A DNA stretch of 64,000 nt, taken from Streptomyces griseofuscus (GTDB lineage Bacteria; Actinomycetota; Actinomycetes; Streptomycetales; Streptomycetaceae). A model generated the notes under the pieces. The model saw only the letters and a list, made by a program, of their open reading frames with translations. It searched no databases and had not been told where the DNA came from. The stretch covers positions 7,935,001 to 7,999,000 of the forward strand of contig NZ_CP051006.1 in assembly GCF_014673495.1 (NCBI RefSeq). Reading direction: 5' to 3'. A program made the translations under genes and the position numbers. Below are positions 1 through 8,123 of the stretch, piece by piece (positions within the stretch are counted from its first letter, which is position 1; the number at the start of each line of letters is the position of its first letter).

Positions 1-90
1 GACTCGGTCTCGGGTGGCGAGCTGGACGGTCTGCTGGCCCGGTTGCCGGCCACCTACGCGGAGCTGTTCGGGAGGCCGGGGCCTGACTGA
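1..90 (+). CDS. C-terminal fragment of a DUF2267-like protein (5' part outside window)
   Basis: The first 90 bases read in one open frame to a TGA at 88-90 and encode the last 29 residues of a protein whose start lies upstream of the window. The tail LPATYAELFG resembles the end of DUF2267-type small proteins of actinobacteria, which often finish with a Leu-Pro-x-x-x-x-x-Leu-Phe pattern. Family assignment rests on this short tail only and is tentative. A 20-bp direct repeat starts at the stop codon. Confidence 0.45.
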   Translation, partial: DSVSGGELDGLLARLPATYAELFGRPGPD

Positions 91-140
91 GTCCAAGGCC
101 GCATCGGGTCCGGGGCCGGGCTGAGTCCAAGGCCGCATCG
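87..140. repeat. 20-bp direct repeat, two copies, 34-bp period
   Basis: The sequence CTGAGTCCAAGGCCGCATCG occurs at 87-106 and again, identical, at 121-140. The first copy contains the stop codon of the upstream gene. A weaker third relative (GGACCGCGTCGAGTC) follows near 161-175. It looks like local tandem duplication in the intergenic region between two convergent genes. Confidence 0.8.
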
Positions 141-186
141 AGTCCGAGGTGGCTGACTTCGGGACCGCGTCGAGTCAGGGGCCGCC

Positions 187-876
187 TCACTGCCCGTGCG
201 TCTCCAGGTCCCGCTCCCGCTCCTCCTCTATGGCCCGCAGCCGTTCGTCGCACCACCGCCGGGCCGCGGCGGAGACCTGGGCCAGCGCGCGCGGGTCCTC
301 GAAGAGATGGGTGGCGTCGGGTACGACATGCAGGGCGTGCGGGGCCCGCAGCCGCCGGGCCGCGTCCTGATTGAGCCGCAGGATCTCGTGGTCCCGACCG
401 CCGACGACGAGCAGCACCGGTGCCTGGACCTGCTCGAGCGCGTCGCCCGCCAGATCGGGCCGCCCGTCCCGGGAGACCACGGCCAGGACGCGCTCGGGCC
501 GCTCGGCGGCGGCCGTCAGCGCGGCGGCGGTACCGGTGCTCGCGCCGAACAGCACCACCGGCGTCCCCCGGGTGTCGGGCTGTTCCGCGAGCCAGTCGAT
601 CGCCCCCACCAGCCGGTGCGCGAGGAGCGGGATGTCGAAGCGGTGGTCGGCGTTGCGCGCGTCGTGCCGCTCCTCCCGCTCGCTGAGCAGATCGAGCAGC
701 AGCGTGCCGTACCCGGCCGTGCGCAGCTCGGCGGCCACGGTCCGGTTGCGGGTGCTGTGCCGGGAGCTGCCGTTGCCGTGCGCGAAGAGCACCACCGCAC
801 GCGAGGGCGCCTGGACCACGAGGTCGCCGTGGAGCGCGGCGTCGTCCATGCGGACGAGAACCATCTCGGAGATCAT
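187..876 (-). CDS. dienelactone hydrolase-family alpha/beta hydrolase
   Basis: A 229-residue cytoplasmic alpha/beta hydrolase. Visible landmarks are the oxyanion motif HGNG (about residue 33), the nucleophile elbow GASTG (about 110), the acid in GGRDHE and the catalytic His in DATHLF near the C-terminus. The size and motifs match the short DLH-like hydrolases that in actinobacteria are often found beside or fused to phosphoribosyltransferases. Substrate is unknown. I chose ATG at 876 because GAGG lies about 5 nt upstream; a TTG three codons earlier (885) is the alternative. It is convergent with the upstream partial gene and its C-terminal 20 residues are charged (EEERERDLE). Confidence 0.85.
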   Translation of the reverse strand: MISEMVLVRMDDAALHGDLVVQAPSRAVVLFAHGNGSSRHSTRNRTVAAELRTAGYGTLLLDLLSEREERHDARNADHRFDIPLLAHRLVGAIDWLAEQPDTRGTPVVLFGASTGTAAALTAAAERPERVLAVVSRDGRPDLAGDALEQVQAPVLLVVGGRDHEILRLNQDAARRLRAPHALHVVPDATHLFEDPRALAQVSAAARRWCDERLRAIEEERERDLETHGQ

Positions 877-999
877 CGGCCTCAACCCTTCCCGGGGCGC
901 CGTTCCCGCCGAGCGTTACGGCCCGGATGTCCCACCTCCCATGATGCCCACGGGACCCGGCCCCCGGCACCCGCAGGGCCGGGGCCCCGCCGATCACCG

Positions 1000-2382
1000 T
1001 CACCAGCCGGTCAGCAGCAGATGATTGAGGAGCAGCGCGAGCACCGCCTGGGCGGCGAGCCAGAGACGGGGGCGGGGGAGCAGCGCGCAGGCGGGCAACA
1101 GCCACAGCGCGAAGGGCAGCCAGATCCGCTCGGTCTCGGCCTTGCTCATGCCGGACAGGTCGGCCACCAGCAGGGCGAGCAGCGCGGCCGACACAAGGAG
1201 GGCGAGCCTGGCCCGGGAGCCGGTACGGCGGTGCAGGAGTACGGCGCCGGCGCGGCGCAGGCCCGCCGCCGTGGCCGGGCCGGTGATCAGCGCGGCGCAC
1301 GCGAGATCGGCCCACACCCAGTAGCCGTACGGGCGGATACCGCCCACGCCTTGGTAGTAGCGGATCGTCAGGAGTTGGTATCCGTGCCACCAGTTGAAAC
1401 CCGCGAGCGTGAACACCACAGGAAAGACGGCGAGTCCGGCAAGCAGGGGCAGCAACAGGAAGGGCCGGGCGCGTAGCTCGCGGCGGGCGAGGAAGAGCAC
1501 GGCGGCGCCGACGAGGGCGAAGAGCGTGAGGCCGTACGAGAGATAGCAGGTCAGTCCGAACAGCAGGCCCGAGCCGGCCGCCGCCCACGGGGAGGGGCGG
1601 GTCAGGGCGAGGGCGAGCAGGGCCACGGACCAGGCGGCGACCGCCGCGAAGTAGCCGTCGGCGGAGACGCCCTGCCACACCGCGGCCGGAGCCAGCACCG
1701 TGAACGGCGCCGCCCGCCGCGCGAGCGCCTCCCCGGCCAGGGCGCGCACCGCGATCAGCACCGCCACGCATCCGCTCGCGCCGACGACCACACAGAACAT
1801 CCCGGCCCAGCCGCCGCCCCGCAGCCCGATCCGGTCGAGCAGGACGAAGGTCAGCGTGGCCGCCGGGGGGTGCCCCGCGACATGGGCGGGCCACGGGGCC
1901 GGGGAGCCGCTGACGATGTGGTGGGTGAAGTCGCGCAGCGCGGCCGGGATGTCATGGAACCGGCCGATCACCCGGAGGTACTCCTCACGGGTGGTCAGCC
2001 GGCCCGCGATGCCCCGCTGCCAGCCGTCCACCAGTGCCAGCGACGCGATCCACGCCAGCGCGGTCGCCCAGCCCGCCGTGAGCAGCCCGCGCCAGGGCAG
2101 CCGGGCCGCGAGCACGGGCCCGTAGCTCACGGTCGCCGCGGCCACGGCCAGTGCGGCGGGGGTGCCGGGGCCGAGGTGCGGGTCCCAGTCGGCGAACACC
2201 GGGGGCCAGTGCACGAACAGCGTGCGATGGGTCTCCTGGATGTGGCGGCCGACCAGGACCGCCGCGGTCACGAGGAGGGCGGCGGCAGCGGCGGCGTACA
2301 GATCGCGGCGGGCGGCGCGGGAGGCGCCGGCGGGATCCGCGGAACGGCCGGGGGCGAGGTCTCGGTGGGGAGAACGGGTCAC
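1000..2382 (-). CDS. polytopic membrane protein, GT-C glycosyltransferase-like
   Basis: A 460-residue integral membrane protein with a short Arg-rich cytoplasmic N-terminus and roughly 10-12 hydrophobic segments spread along its length. A large non-cytoplasmic loop after the first segments (WPPVFADWDPHLGP) and a second one with TTREEYLRVIGRF and a His-rich stretch are typical of GT-C type polyprenyl-phosphate-sugar transferases, but I see no decisive catalytic signature. Start is GTG 2382; a TAnnnT box (TAGCGT, 2394-2389 on this strand) sits 6 nt before it, suggesting a leaderless message. It is divergent from the molybdopterin oxidoreductase at 2496 and lies in a cluster with two transferases, a methyltransferase and an epimerase, which supports a role in envelope glycan assembly (inference). 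Confidence 0.7.
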   Translation of the reverse strand: MTRSPHRDLAPGRSADPAGASRAARRDLYAAAAAALLVTAAVLVGRHIQETHRTLFVHWPPVFADWDPHLGPGTPAALAVAAATVSYGPVLAARLPWRGLLTAGWATALAWIASLALVDGWQRGIAGRLTTREEYLRVIGRFHDIPAALRDFTHHIVSGSPAPWPAHVAGHPPAATLTFVLLDRIGLRGGGWAGMFCVVVGASGCVAVLIAVRALAGEALARRAAPFTVLAPAAVWQGVSADGYFAAVAAWSVALLALALTRPSPWAAAGSGLLFGLTCYLSYGLTLFALVGAAVLFLARRELRARPFLLLPLLAGLAVFPVVFTLAGFNWWHGYQLLTIRYYQGVGGIRPYGYWVWADLACAALITGPATAAGLRRAGAVLLHRRTGSRARLALLVSAALLALLVADLSGMSKAETERIWLPFALWLLPACALLPRPRLWLAAQAVLALLLNHLLLTGW

Positions 2383-2495
2383 ACCAAGACGCTAGGCCGG
2401 GCGGGCGGCGCCGTGCCGCCGTCCGGGCCGGACGTCAGGGTTTCGTCACCAGTCGTACCGCCTGTCCCGGACGTCCTCCGGCTTACGGTCAGGAC
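2383..2495. promoter_or_regulatory. divergent leaderless promoters (TAGCGT / TACGGT boxes)
   Basis: The 113-bp gap between the divergent genes carries a TAnnnT box 6 nt before each start: TAGCGT reading leftward (2394-2389) before GTG 2382 and TACGGT reading rightward (2484-2489) before ATG 2496. Neither start has a well-spaced Shine-Dalgarno sequence. This is the arrangement expected for leaderless transcription in actinobacteria. No clear -35 box was recognised. Confidence 0.5.
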
Positions 2496-3755
2496 ATGCG
2501 TGACCAAGACCGCCTCCCCACCTCACCGGGTTTCTGGCGCAGTCCTCTGCGCGGCCCGTGGTTCACCTCGGTGCTCGGCCTCGTCCTCCTCGTCGGCATC
2601 ACCGTGCTGTTCGTGACCGGCCTGGTGTCGTACGCCGCCTACAACCCGGGTCTGTCCCCGGTCAATGACACGACCCCGGACAAGGGACTCCTGGGCTTCT
2701 ATCTCTTCGCGTGGCCCACCGACCCGGTGTGGCTGTACCGCCTCACCCAGGGCGTCCATGTCACCCTGGGCATCACCCTGATCCCCGTCCTGCTGGCCAA
2801 GCTGTGGTCGGTGGTGCCGAGACTGTTCGCCCTGCCCCCGGCCCGCTCCGTCGCCCACGCGCTGGAACGGATCTCCCTGTTGCTGCTGGTCGGCGGCGGC
2901 CTGTTCGAGTTCACCACCGGTGTGCTCAACATCCAGCTGGACTACGTCTTCCCGGGCTCCTTCTACCCGCTGCACTTCTACGGCGCCTGGGTGTTCTTCG
3001 CCGCCTTCGTCGCCCATGCCGTACTGAAGACGCCCACCGCGCTGCGCACCGTGCGCCGGCGGCTGCGCGACGAACCCGAGGAGGGTGTCGAGCCCGCGGC
3101 GGACACCCTGGTCTCCCCGCGCCCCGATCGGCCCACCGTCTCCCGGCGCGGCGCTTTCGGGCTGGTCGGCGGCGGCTCGCTGCTGCTGTTCCTGACCACG
3201 GTCGGACAGAGCCTCGGCGGACCCTTCCGCCGTACCGCCCTGCTCGCACCGCACGGCACGGCCGATCCGAACGGCGGACCCAACGGCTTCCAGATCAACA
3301 AGACCGCCGCGTACGCCGGGATCACCGCGGCCGACACCCACGAGGACGCCTGGCGGCTCGTGGTCACCGGCCGTACCGGCACCGTCCGCCTCAGCCGCGC
3401 CCAGCTGCTCCAACTCCCCTTGCACAGCTCCTCGTTGCCCATCGCCTGCGTGGAGGGCTGGTCGACCGCCGACCAGTGGTGGCGCGGGGTACGGCTGCGC
3501 GACCTCGCCGCGCTGGTCGGCCATGACGGCGATCCGCCGGACGTGCTGGTGGAGTCCCTGCAACGGCACGGGGCCTTCCGTCGTGCGGCCCTGCGCGCCA
3601 ACCAGGTGGCCGATCCGCGCACCCTGCTCGCCCTGTACGTCAACGGCGAGGAACTCTCCCCCGACCACGGCCACCCGGCGCGTGTCATCGTGCCCGCCGC
3701 ACCCGGTGTGCTCAACACCAAATGGGTCGGCCGGCTTACCTTCGGAGCCCTGTGA
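2496..3755 (+). CDS. membrane molybdopterin-dependent oxidoreductase with cytochrome b561-like domain
   Basis: A 419-residue two-part protein. Residues 1-190 form a cytochrome b561-like membrane domain with about four hydrophobic segments and His residues (H88, H121, H160, H174) that could ligate haem. After a linker and one further hydrophobic segment (about 220-238), residues 250-419 are a sulfite-oxidase-fold molybdopterin domain with the expected molybdenum-ligand Cys in SLPIACVEGWS (C318). It would pass electrons between an external substrate and the membrane; the substrate is unknown. Start ATG 2496 is chosen over a longer in-frame extension because of the TACGGT box and because the membrane segment starts soon after. 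Its stop overlaps the next start by one base (TGATG). Confidence 0.85.
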   Translation: MRDQDRLPTSPGFWRSPLRGPWFTSVLGLVLLVGITVLFVTGLVSYAAYNPGLSPVNDTTPDKGLLGFYLFAWPTDPVWLYRLTQGVHVTLGITLIPVLLAKLWSVVPRLFALPPARSVAHALERISLLLLVGGGLFEFTTGVLNIQLDYVFPGSFYPLHFYGAWVFFAAFVAHAVLKTPTALRTVRRRLRDEPEEGVEPAADTLVSPRPDRPTVSRRGAFGLVGGGSLLLFLTTVGQSLGGPFRRTALLAPHGTADPNGGPNGFQINKTAAYAGITAADTHEDAWRLVVTGRTGTVRLSRAQLLQLPLHSSSLPIACVEGWSTADQWWRGVRLRDLAALVGHDGDPPDVLVESLQRHGAFRRAALRANQVADPRTLLALYVNGEELSPDHGHPARVIVPAAPGVLNTKWVGRLTFGAL

Positions 3756-4222
3756 TGACGCCCCGACGGCTGCGCGTCGCGCCCGGCAGCCCCTTCCAAC
3801 TCCTGCTGCTCGCCTGCTCGTTCGCGCTCGCCGCATACGCCGGGATCCGGCTGCTGGCCGGTGACTGGTTCGCGGTGGCGCTGTGGATCGTGGGCGCCGC
3901 CCTGCTGCACGACCTCGTGCTGGTGCCCCTGTACGCGGCGGCCGACCGGGCGGTGATCCACGGTCTAGCGGCCGCCGGACAGCGCGCCTGGACCCCCTAC
4001 GTACGGGTCCCGGCCGCGCTGTCCGCGCTGCTGCTCCTCGTGTGGTTCCCGCTGATCAGCGGGAGGAGCGCCGAGCGCTACCGGTTGGCGACCGGCCTGT
4101 CCCCGGACGGCTTCCTCACCCGCTGGCTGCTGATCGCCGCCGTGCTCTTCGGTGGTTCCGCCGCGCTGCTGGCGCTGCGGGTGCGCAGGGCGGCGAAGCA
4201 GCGGCCACCGGCGCCCCACTGA
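3755..4222 (+). CDS. small four-helix membrane protein coupled to the oxidoreductase
   Basis: A 155-residue integral membrane protein with about four hydrophobic segments (near 17-35, 42-62, 90-107 and 120-142) and a basic C-terminus. The start ATG at 3755 overlaps the stop of the molybdopterin oxidoreductase by one base, so the two are almost certainly co-translated and it may be a membrane partner. No catalytic motif was recognised. Its last 145 bp overlap, antiparallel, the 3' end of the methyltransferase gene on the other strand. Confidence 0.75.
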   Translation: MTPRRLRVAPGSPFQLLLLACSFALAAYAGIRLLAGDWFAVALWIVGAALLHDLVLVPLYAAADRAVIHGLAAAGQRAWTPYVRVPAALSALLLLVWFPLISGRSAERYRLATGLSPDGFLTRWLLIAAVLFGGSAALLALRVRRAAKQRPPAPH

Positions 4223-4830
4223 GCGACGCGCCGCCACCCGGCCCCGCGCGCCCGGCGCAGCAGGGCCGGGGTACCGAGCCGGGCCCAGGGGAACGTGCCG
4301 CCGCGGGCGCCCGGGCCCGCGGTCACGTCGACCACCTCGACCTGGGCGCGTTCATCGACATCGGCGGGCACGGTCTCCGCGATCAGCAGGCCGCCCGGCC
4401 GCAGCAGCGCGGCCACCCGCCCCAGCAGCGCGGCCGGGTCGCCGCCGATGCCGATGTTGCCGTCCATGAGCAGCACGGTGTCCCAGCGGCCCTCGCCGGG
4501 CAGCGCCTCGAACACCGAGCGGCGCAGCACCGGGCCGCCGAGCCCGGTGGTGTGCTCCACCGCCGCGTCGCTGACATCGATGCCGAGCACGGTACGGCCC
4601 CGGCCGGCGAGTTCCGCCACCAGCCGCCCTGGCCCGCAGCCGACGTCCAGGACGGCGCCCTCGCAGCGGTCCAGCACCGCGAGATCCACCGCATCGGCCC
4701 GGCCGCACCAGCGCTCCACCTCAAGCGGCAGCAGCCAGCCGTCGGCACGGCGCAGGAACAGCGGGCCCCGGCCGGTGCGCAGCGCGGTGGCGTACGGGTC
4801 GGCGGCGGCCCAGGCGACGGAGCCGCTCAT
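4078..4830 (-). CDS. class I SAM-dependent methyltransferase
   Basis: A 250-residue methyltransferase. The SAM-binding motif I is VLDVGCGPGRL, followed by the acidic-loop region VLGIDVSDAAV and the post-I segment DTVLLMDGNIGIGG. Start ATG 4830 overlaps the stop of the upstream DUF2064 gene (ATGA), so it is the last gene of a three-gene operon. The product normally would be expected to end soon after GRCFAALR; here the frame runs on another 25 residues, opposite the membrane-protein gene on the plus strand, giving a 145-bp convergent overlap. It may methylate a lipid- or nucleotide-linked sugar made by the two upstream transferases; that is inference from context. Confidence 0.85.
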   Translation of the reverse strand: MSGSVAWAAADPYATALRTGRGPLFLRRADGWLLPLEVERWCGRADAVDLAVLDRCEGAVLDVGCGPGRLVAELAGRGRTVLGIDVSDAAVEHTTGLGGPVLRRSVFEALPGEGRWDTVLLMDGNIGIGGDPAALLGRVAALLRPGGLLIAETVPADVDERAQVEVVDVTAGPGARGGTFPWARLGTPALLRRARGAGWRRVAQWGAGGRCFAALRTRSASSAAEPPKSTAAISSQRVRKPSGDRPVANR

Positions 4831-5444
4831 CGGGGCAGCCCCGCGGCGCAGCGGGCCAGCTGGGCGGCGAACCGGCCGTCCGGGACCAGCGCGGCGACCG
4901 CCCGGGCGTCGGCGGCGACATCGACGTCCCGCAGCCGGGGCAGCTCCCGCACCCGTAGCCCGGCGGCGGTCAGCCGCGCCCGCTGTGCGGCCCCGGTGCC
5001 GGGCGTCGACATGGGCACGCCGCGCAGCAGCGCCGGGTCGGGCTCGGCCAGCCCCAGTGCCCAGAACCCGCCGTCCCGCGCCGGGCCCAGCCACGCGTCG
5101 CAGTCGGCGAAGTCCACGGTCAGCAGCTCCGGTGTGACCTGCGGGGTGTCCATCCCGATCAGCAGCGCGGGTCCGGCGCAGTGCGCGAACGCGTCCGCCA
5201 GCCGCTCGTCCAGGCCGCCCGCGCACTGCGGTACGACCTCGAAGCCCGGCGGCAGCCAGGCCCCCGGCGTCCCGTCCAGCACCAGGACCCGCCGGGACGC
5301 GGGGGTCCGCGCCACCGTGTGCAGGGTGTCGGCGAGCGCCGCCTCGGCGAGCTCAGCCGCTTCCCGCGGGGTGAACGGCGGTGTCAGCCGGGTCTTTACC
5401 CTGCCGGGGCGGGGTTCCTTGGCGATCACGAGCAAGGTGGTCAC
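4827..5444 (-). CDS. DUF2064 / TIGR04282-type transferase
   Basis: A 205-residue protein of the DUF2064 family, annotated in databases as TIGR04282-type (arsenosugar-biosynthesis or rSAM/selenodomain-associated) transferases with a nucleotidyltransferase-like fold. The N-terminal motif AKEPRPGRVKTRL and the central GMDTPQ and DGGFWALG motifs are characteristic. GTG 5444 is the start; it overlaps the upstream GT2 stop by four bases (GTGA) and its own stop overlaps the methyltransferase start. The pairing with a GT2 enzyme is typical of this family. No arsenic gene is nearby, so the database name should not be taken as function. Confidence 0.85.
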   Translation of the reverse strand: MTTLLVIAKEPRPGRVKTRLTPPFTPREAAELAEAALADTLHTVARTPASRRVLVLDGTPGAWLPPGFEVVPQCAGGLDERLADAFAHCAGPALLIGMDTPQVTPELLTVDFADCDAWLGPARDGGFWALGLAEPDPALLRGVPMSTPGTGAAQRARLTAAGLRVRELPRLRDVDVAADARAVAALVPDGRFAAQLARCAAGLPR

Positions 5445-6133
5445 TGCGCCGCCCTCTCCCGGGCCGGGGCCGCGGTCAGCACCCGGCGCATGTCCCGCAC
5501 CGCGTGCCAGGTACCGGCCCAGGTGCCCGTCACCTTGGACGTACCGGTGCGCGGGAGGTACGGCACGTCGTGTTCGGCGACCCGCCAGCCGGCGTCGGCG
5601 GCACGCACCACCATCTCCAGCGGGTACCCGCTGCGCCGGTCGGTGAGACCCAGCCCGAGCAGCGCCTCGCGCCGGGCGGCCCGCAGCGGCCCCAGATCGT
5701 GCAGCCGCAGACCGGTGCGGTGGCGCAGCATCCGGGCCAGCGCGAGGTTCCCGGCCCGGGCGTGCACCGGCCAGGTGCCCCGGGCCACCGGGCGCCGTCG
5801 GCCCAGCACCAGATCGGCCGTCCCCTCCTGGATCCGCTGGACGAAGGGCACGAGCAGCGCCGGGTCCAGCGAGGCGTCGCAGTCGCAGAAGCACACGATG
5901 CCGGCCGTGGCGGCGGTCAGCCCGGCATGGCACGCGGCGCCGAAACCGCGCCGCGGCTCGTCCACCACGGTCGCGCCCAGGGCCCGGGCGATCCGGGCCG
6001 AGCCGTCGCGGGAGCCGTTGTCGACGACGAGAGCACGCCAGCCCGCCGGGATCCGGCCGAGCACCCAGGGCAGGGCCTCGGCCTCGTCCAGACAGGGCAG
6101 CACCACGTCGACGTCCGAAGAAGAGATCGTCAT
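5441..6133 (-). CDS. GT2-family glycosyltransferase
   Basis: A 230-residue GT-A fold glycosyltransferase. The start DVDVVLPCLDEAEAL, the nucleotide-binding segment VVDNGSRDGSARIA and the metal-binding region FCDCDASLD (a DxD-like signature) mark it as a GT2 enzyme of the polyprenyl-phosphate sugar transferase type. It lacks C-terminal membrane helices, so it is soluble or peripheral. ATG 6133 is preceded by GGGTGAGAG; a longer 285-residue frame exists but its extra N-terminus is low-complexity Arg/Pro. It is the first gene of the GT2-DUF2064-methyltransferase operon and is divergent from the response regulator. Confidence 0.87.
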   Translation of the reverse strand: MTISSSDVDVVLPCLDEAEALPWVLGRIPAGWRALVVDNGSRDGSARIARALGATVVDEPRRGFGAACHAGLTAATAGIVCFCDCDASLDPALLVPFVQRIQEGTADLVLGRRRPVARGTWPVHARAGNLALARMLRHRTGLRLHDLGPLRAARREALLGLGLTDRRSGYPLEMVVRAADAGWRVAEHDVPYLPRTGTSKVTGTWAGTWHAVRDMRRVLTAAPARERAAQ

Positions 6134-6246
6134 GGCTCTCACCCTACGAACGCGAACCGGGCATAACGGATTTCCGGTCCTTACGAAACGCGGACACCGA
6201 ACCCGCCGCCCCGCCCGCCGGCCACGGGCGGTGGGAGGCTTGAGGC

Positions 6247-7011
6247 ATGCGATCGCAGTACGAGCCCCACCGGGCCGCCACCACGGACGAGCCGGCACGA
6301 GACCGAGACCGGGACGGAGCCCGCGCCCGGGTTCTGGTCGTGGACGACGACCCCACCGTCGCCGAGGTGGTCGCCGGATACCTGGACCGGTCCGGCTACG
6401 CGGTCGACCGCGCCGACGACGGCCCCACGGCGCTCGGCCGCGCCCGCGACCGGTGGCCCGACCTCGTCGTGCTCGACCTGATGCTGCCCGGCATGGACGG
6501 CCTTGAGGTGTGCCGGCGGCTGCGGGAGCAGGGGCCCGTGCCGGTCATCATGCTGACCGCCCGGGGCGACGAGGAGGACCGCGTCCTCGGCCTGGAGGTC
6601 GGCGCGGACGACTACGTCACCAAGCCCTTCAGCCCCCGGGAACTCGTGCTGCGCGTCGAGTCCGTGCTGCGCCGCAGCCGCCCCGCCGCGACCGGCGGCC
6701 ACCGGCTGGCCGCGGCCGGTCTCTCGGTCGACCCGGACGCCCGCCGCGCCACCAAGAACGGCGGCGAACTGGCGCTCACGCTCAGGGAGTTCGACCTGCT
6801 CGCCTTCTTCATGCGCCATCCCGGCCGCGCCTTCGGCCGGGAGGACCTGATGCGGGAGGTGTGGGGCTGGGACTTCGGTGACCTCTCGACGGTCACGGTG
6901 CATGTGCGCCGGCTGCGCGGCAAGGTCGAGGACGACCCGGCCCGGCCCCGGCTGATCCAGACGGTGTGGGGTGTCGGCTACCGCTTCGAGCCCGGCGGGG
7001 CGGTGGACTGA
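6247..7011 (+). CDS. OmpR/PhoB-family response regulator
   Basis: A 254-residue response regulator. The receiver domain spans about residues 27-140 with the acidic pair D33-D34, phosphoacceptor D77 in VVLDLMLPG, T104 and K126; a winged-helix DNA-binding domain (ALTLREFDLLAFFMRHPGRAFGRE ... VTVHVRRLRGKVE) occupies the C-terminal third. The first 26 residues are an Arg/Asp-rich extension. ATG 6247 has a GGGAGG upstream. It is followed 3 nt later by its sensor kinase and is divergent from the GT2 operon, which it may control (inference). Confidence 0.95.
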   Translation: MRSQYEPHRAATTDEPARDRDRDGARARVLVVDDDPTVAEVVAGYLDRSGYAVDRADDGPTALGRARDRWPDLVVLDLMLPGMDGLEVCRRLREQGPVPVIMLTARGDEEDRVLGLEVGADDYVTKPFSPRELVLRVESVLRRSRPAATGGHRLAAAGLSVDPDARRATKNGGELALTLREFDLLAFFMRHPGRAFGREDLMREVWGWDFGDLSTVTVHVRRLRGKVEDDPARPRLIQTVWGVGYRFEPGGAVD

Positions 7012-7013
7012 CC

Positions 7014-8123
7014 GTGCACGCCATGCTCCTCATCGCCCTCTACGCCTTCGCCGGCGCCGCCGCGACCGGTCTCGCCGGAGCCGGTGTCCTGCGGCTGATC
7101 CGGCGCCGCTCGCTCACCGCCTCCCTCGCCGTGGTCGCGGCCGTCGGCGTCGTCGCCATGCTCGCCGGGACCCTCGCGGTCGCCTGGGCGATGTTCCTGT
7201 CCCCGCACGACCTGTCCGTGGTCACCACCGTCGTCGCCATGGCGGCCGTGGTCTCCCTGGCCACCGCGCTGATGATGGGCCGCTGGGTGGTCGCCCGCAG
7301 CCGCGAACTCACCGATGCCGCACGGTCGTTCGGGGACGGCGGCGCCTTCGCCGCGCCCGACGGGCCCGCGACCGCCGAACTGGAGTCCCTCAGCCGGGAG
7401 TTGGCCGCGACCAGCGCTCGGCTCGCCGATTCCCGGGAGCGGGAGCGGGCGTTGGAGGCGTCGCGGCGCGAGCTGGTCGCCTGGATCTCGCACGATCTGC
7501 GCACCCCGCTGGCCGGACTCCGGGCCATGGCGGAGGCCCTTGAGGACGGGGTAGCCGCCGACCCCGACCGCTATCTGAAGCAGATCCGCGCCGAGGTGGA
7601 ACGCCTCAACGACATGGTCGGCGACCTCTTCGAACTCTCCCGGATACACGCGGGCACCCTCTCCCTGAGCCTCGCCCGGATCTCCCTGTACGACCTGGTC
7701 GGCGACGCGCTCGCCGGGGCCGACCCGCTGGCCAGGGAGCACGGGGTGCGGCTGGTGGGGGAGCGGGTCGAGCCGGTGCCGGTGGAGGTCGACGGCCGGG
7801 AGATGAGCCGGGTGCTCGGCAATCTGCTGGTCAACGCCATCCGCCGGACGCCCGCCGACGGCACGGTCGCGATCGCCGCCGAGCGCACCGACGAGGGCGT
7901 CGTGCTGTCCGTCACCGACGGCTGCGGCGGCATCCCGGAGGAGGACCTGCCGCGCGTCTTCGACACCGGCTGGCGCGGCACCGACGCCCGGACGCCCCCG
8001 GCGGGCGCGGGACTCGGCCTCGCCATCGTCCGGGGCATCGTGGAGGCCCACCGGGGCCGGGCCGCCGTCCGCAACATCCCCGGCGGCTGCCGCTTCGAGG
8101 TGACGCTGCCGACCGCGCGCTAA
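7014..8123 (+). CDS. sensor histidine kinase
   Basis: A 369-residue membrane histidine kinase paired with the OmpR-type regulator. About three hydrophobic segments at the N-terminus (near 5-28, 36-62 and 67-92) are followed by a HAMP-like linker, the dimerisation motif WISHDLRTPLAGL with phospho-acceptor H160, and a HATPase_c domain with the N box NLLVNAIRR, G1 box DGCGGIPEED and G2 box GAGLGLAIV. There is almost no extracytoplasmic sensor loop, so it probably senses within or at the membrane. GTG 7014 is the start with ATG 7023 as alternative. Its stop overlaps the convergent epimerase gene by four bases. Confidence 0.93.
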   Translation: MHAMLLIALYAFAGAAATGLAGAGVLRLIRRRSLTASLAVVAAVGVVAMLAGTLAVAWAMFLSPHDLSVVTTVVAMAAVVSLATALMMGRWVVARSRELTDAARSFGDGGAFAAPDGPATAELESLSRELAATSARLADSRERERALEASRRELVAWISHDLRTPLAGLRAMAEALEDGVAADPDRYLKQIRAEVERLNDMVGDLFELSRIHAGTLSLSLARISLYDLVGDALAGADPLAREHGVRLVGERVEPVPVEVDGREMSRVLGNLLVNAIRRTPADGTVAIAAERTDEGVVLSVTDGCGGIPEEDLPRVFDTGWRGTDARTPPAGAGLGLAIVRGIVEAHRGRAAVRNIPGGCRFEVTLPTAR

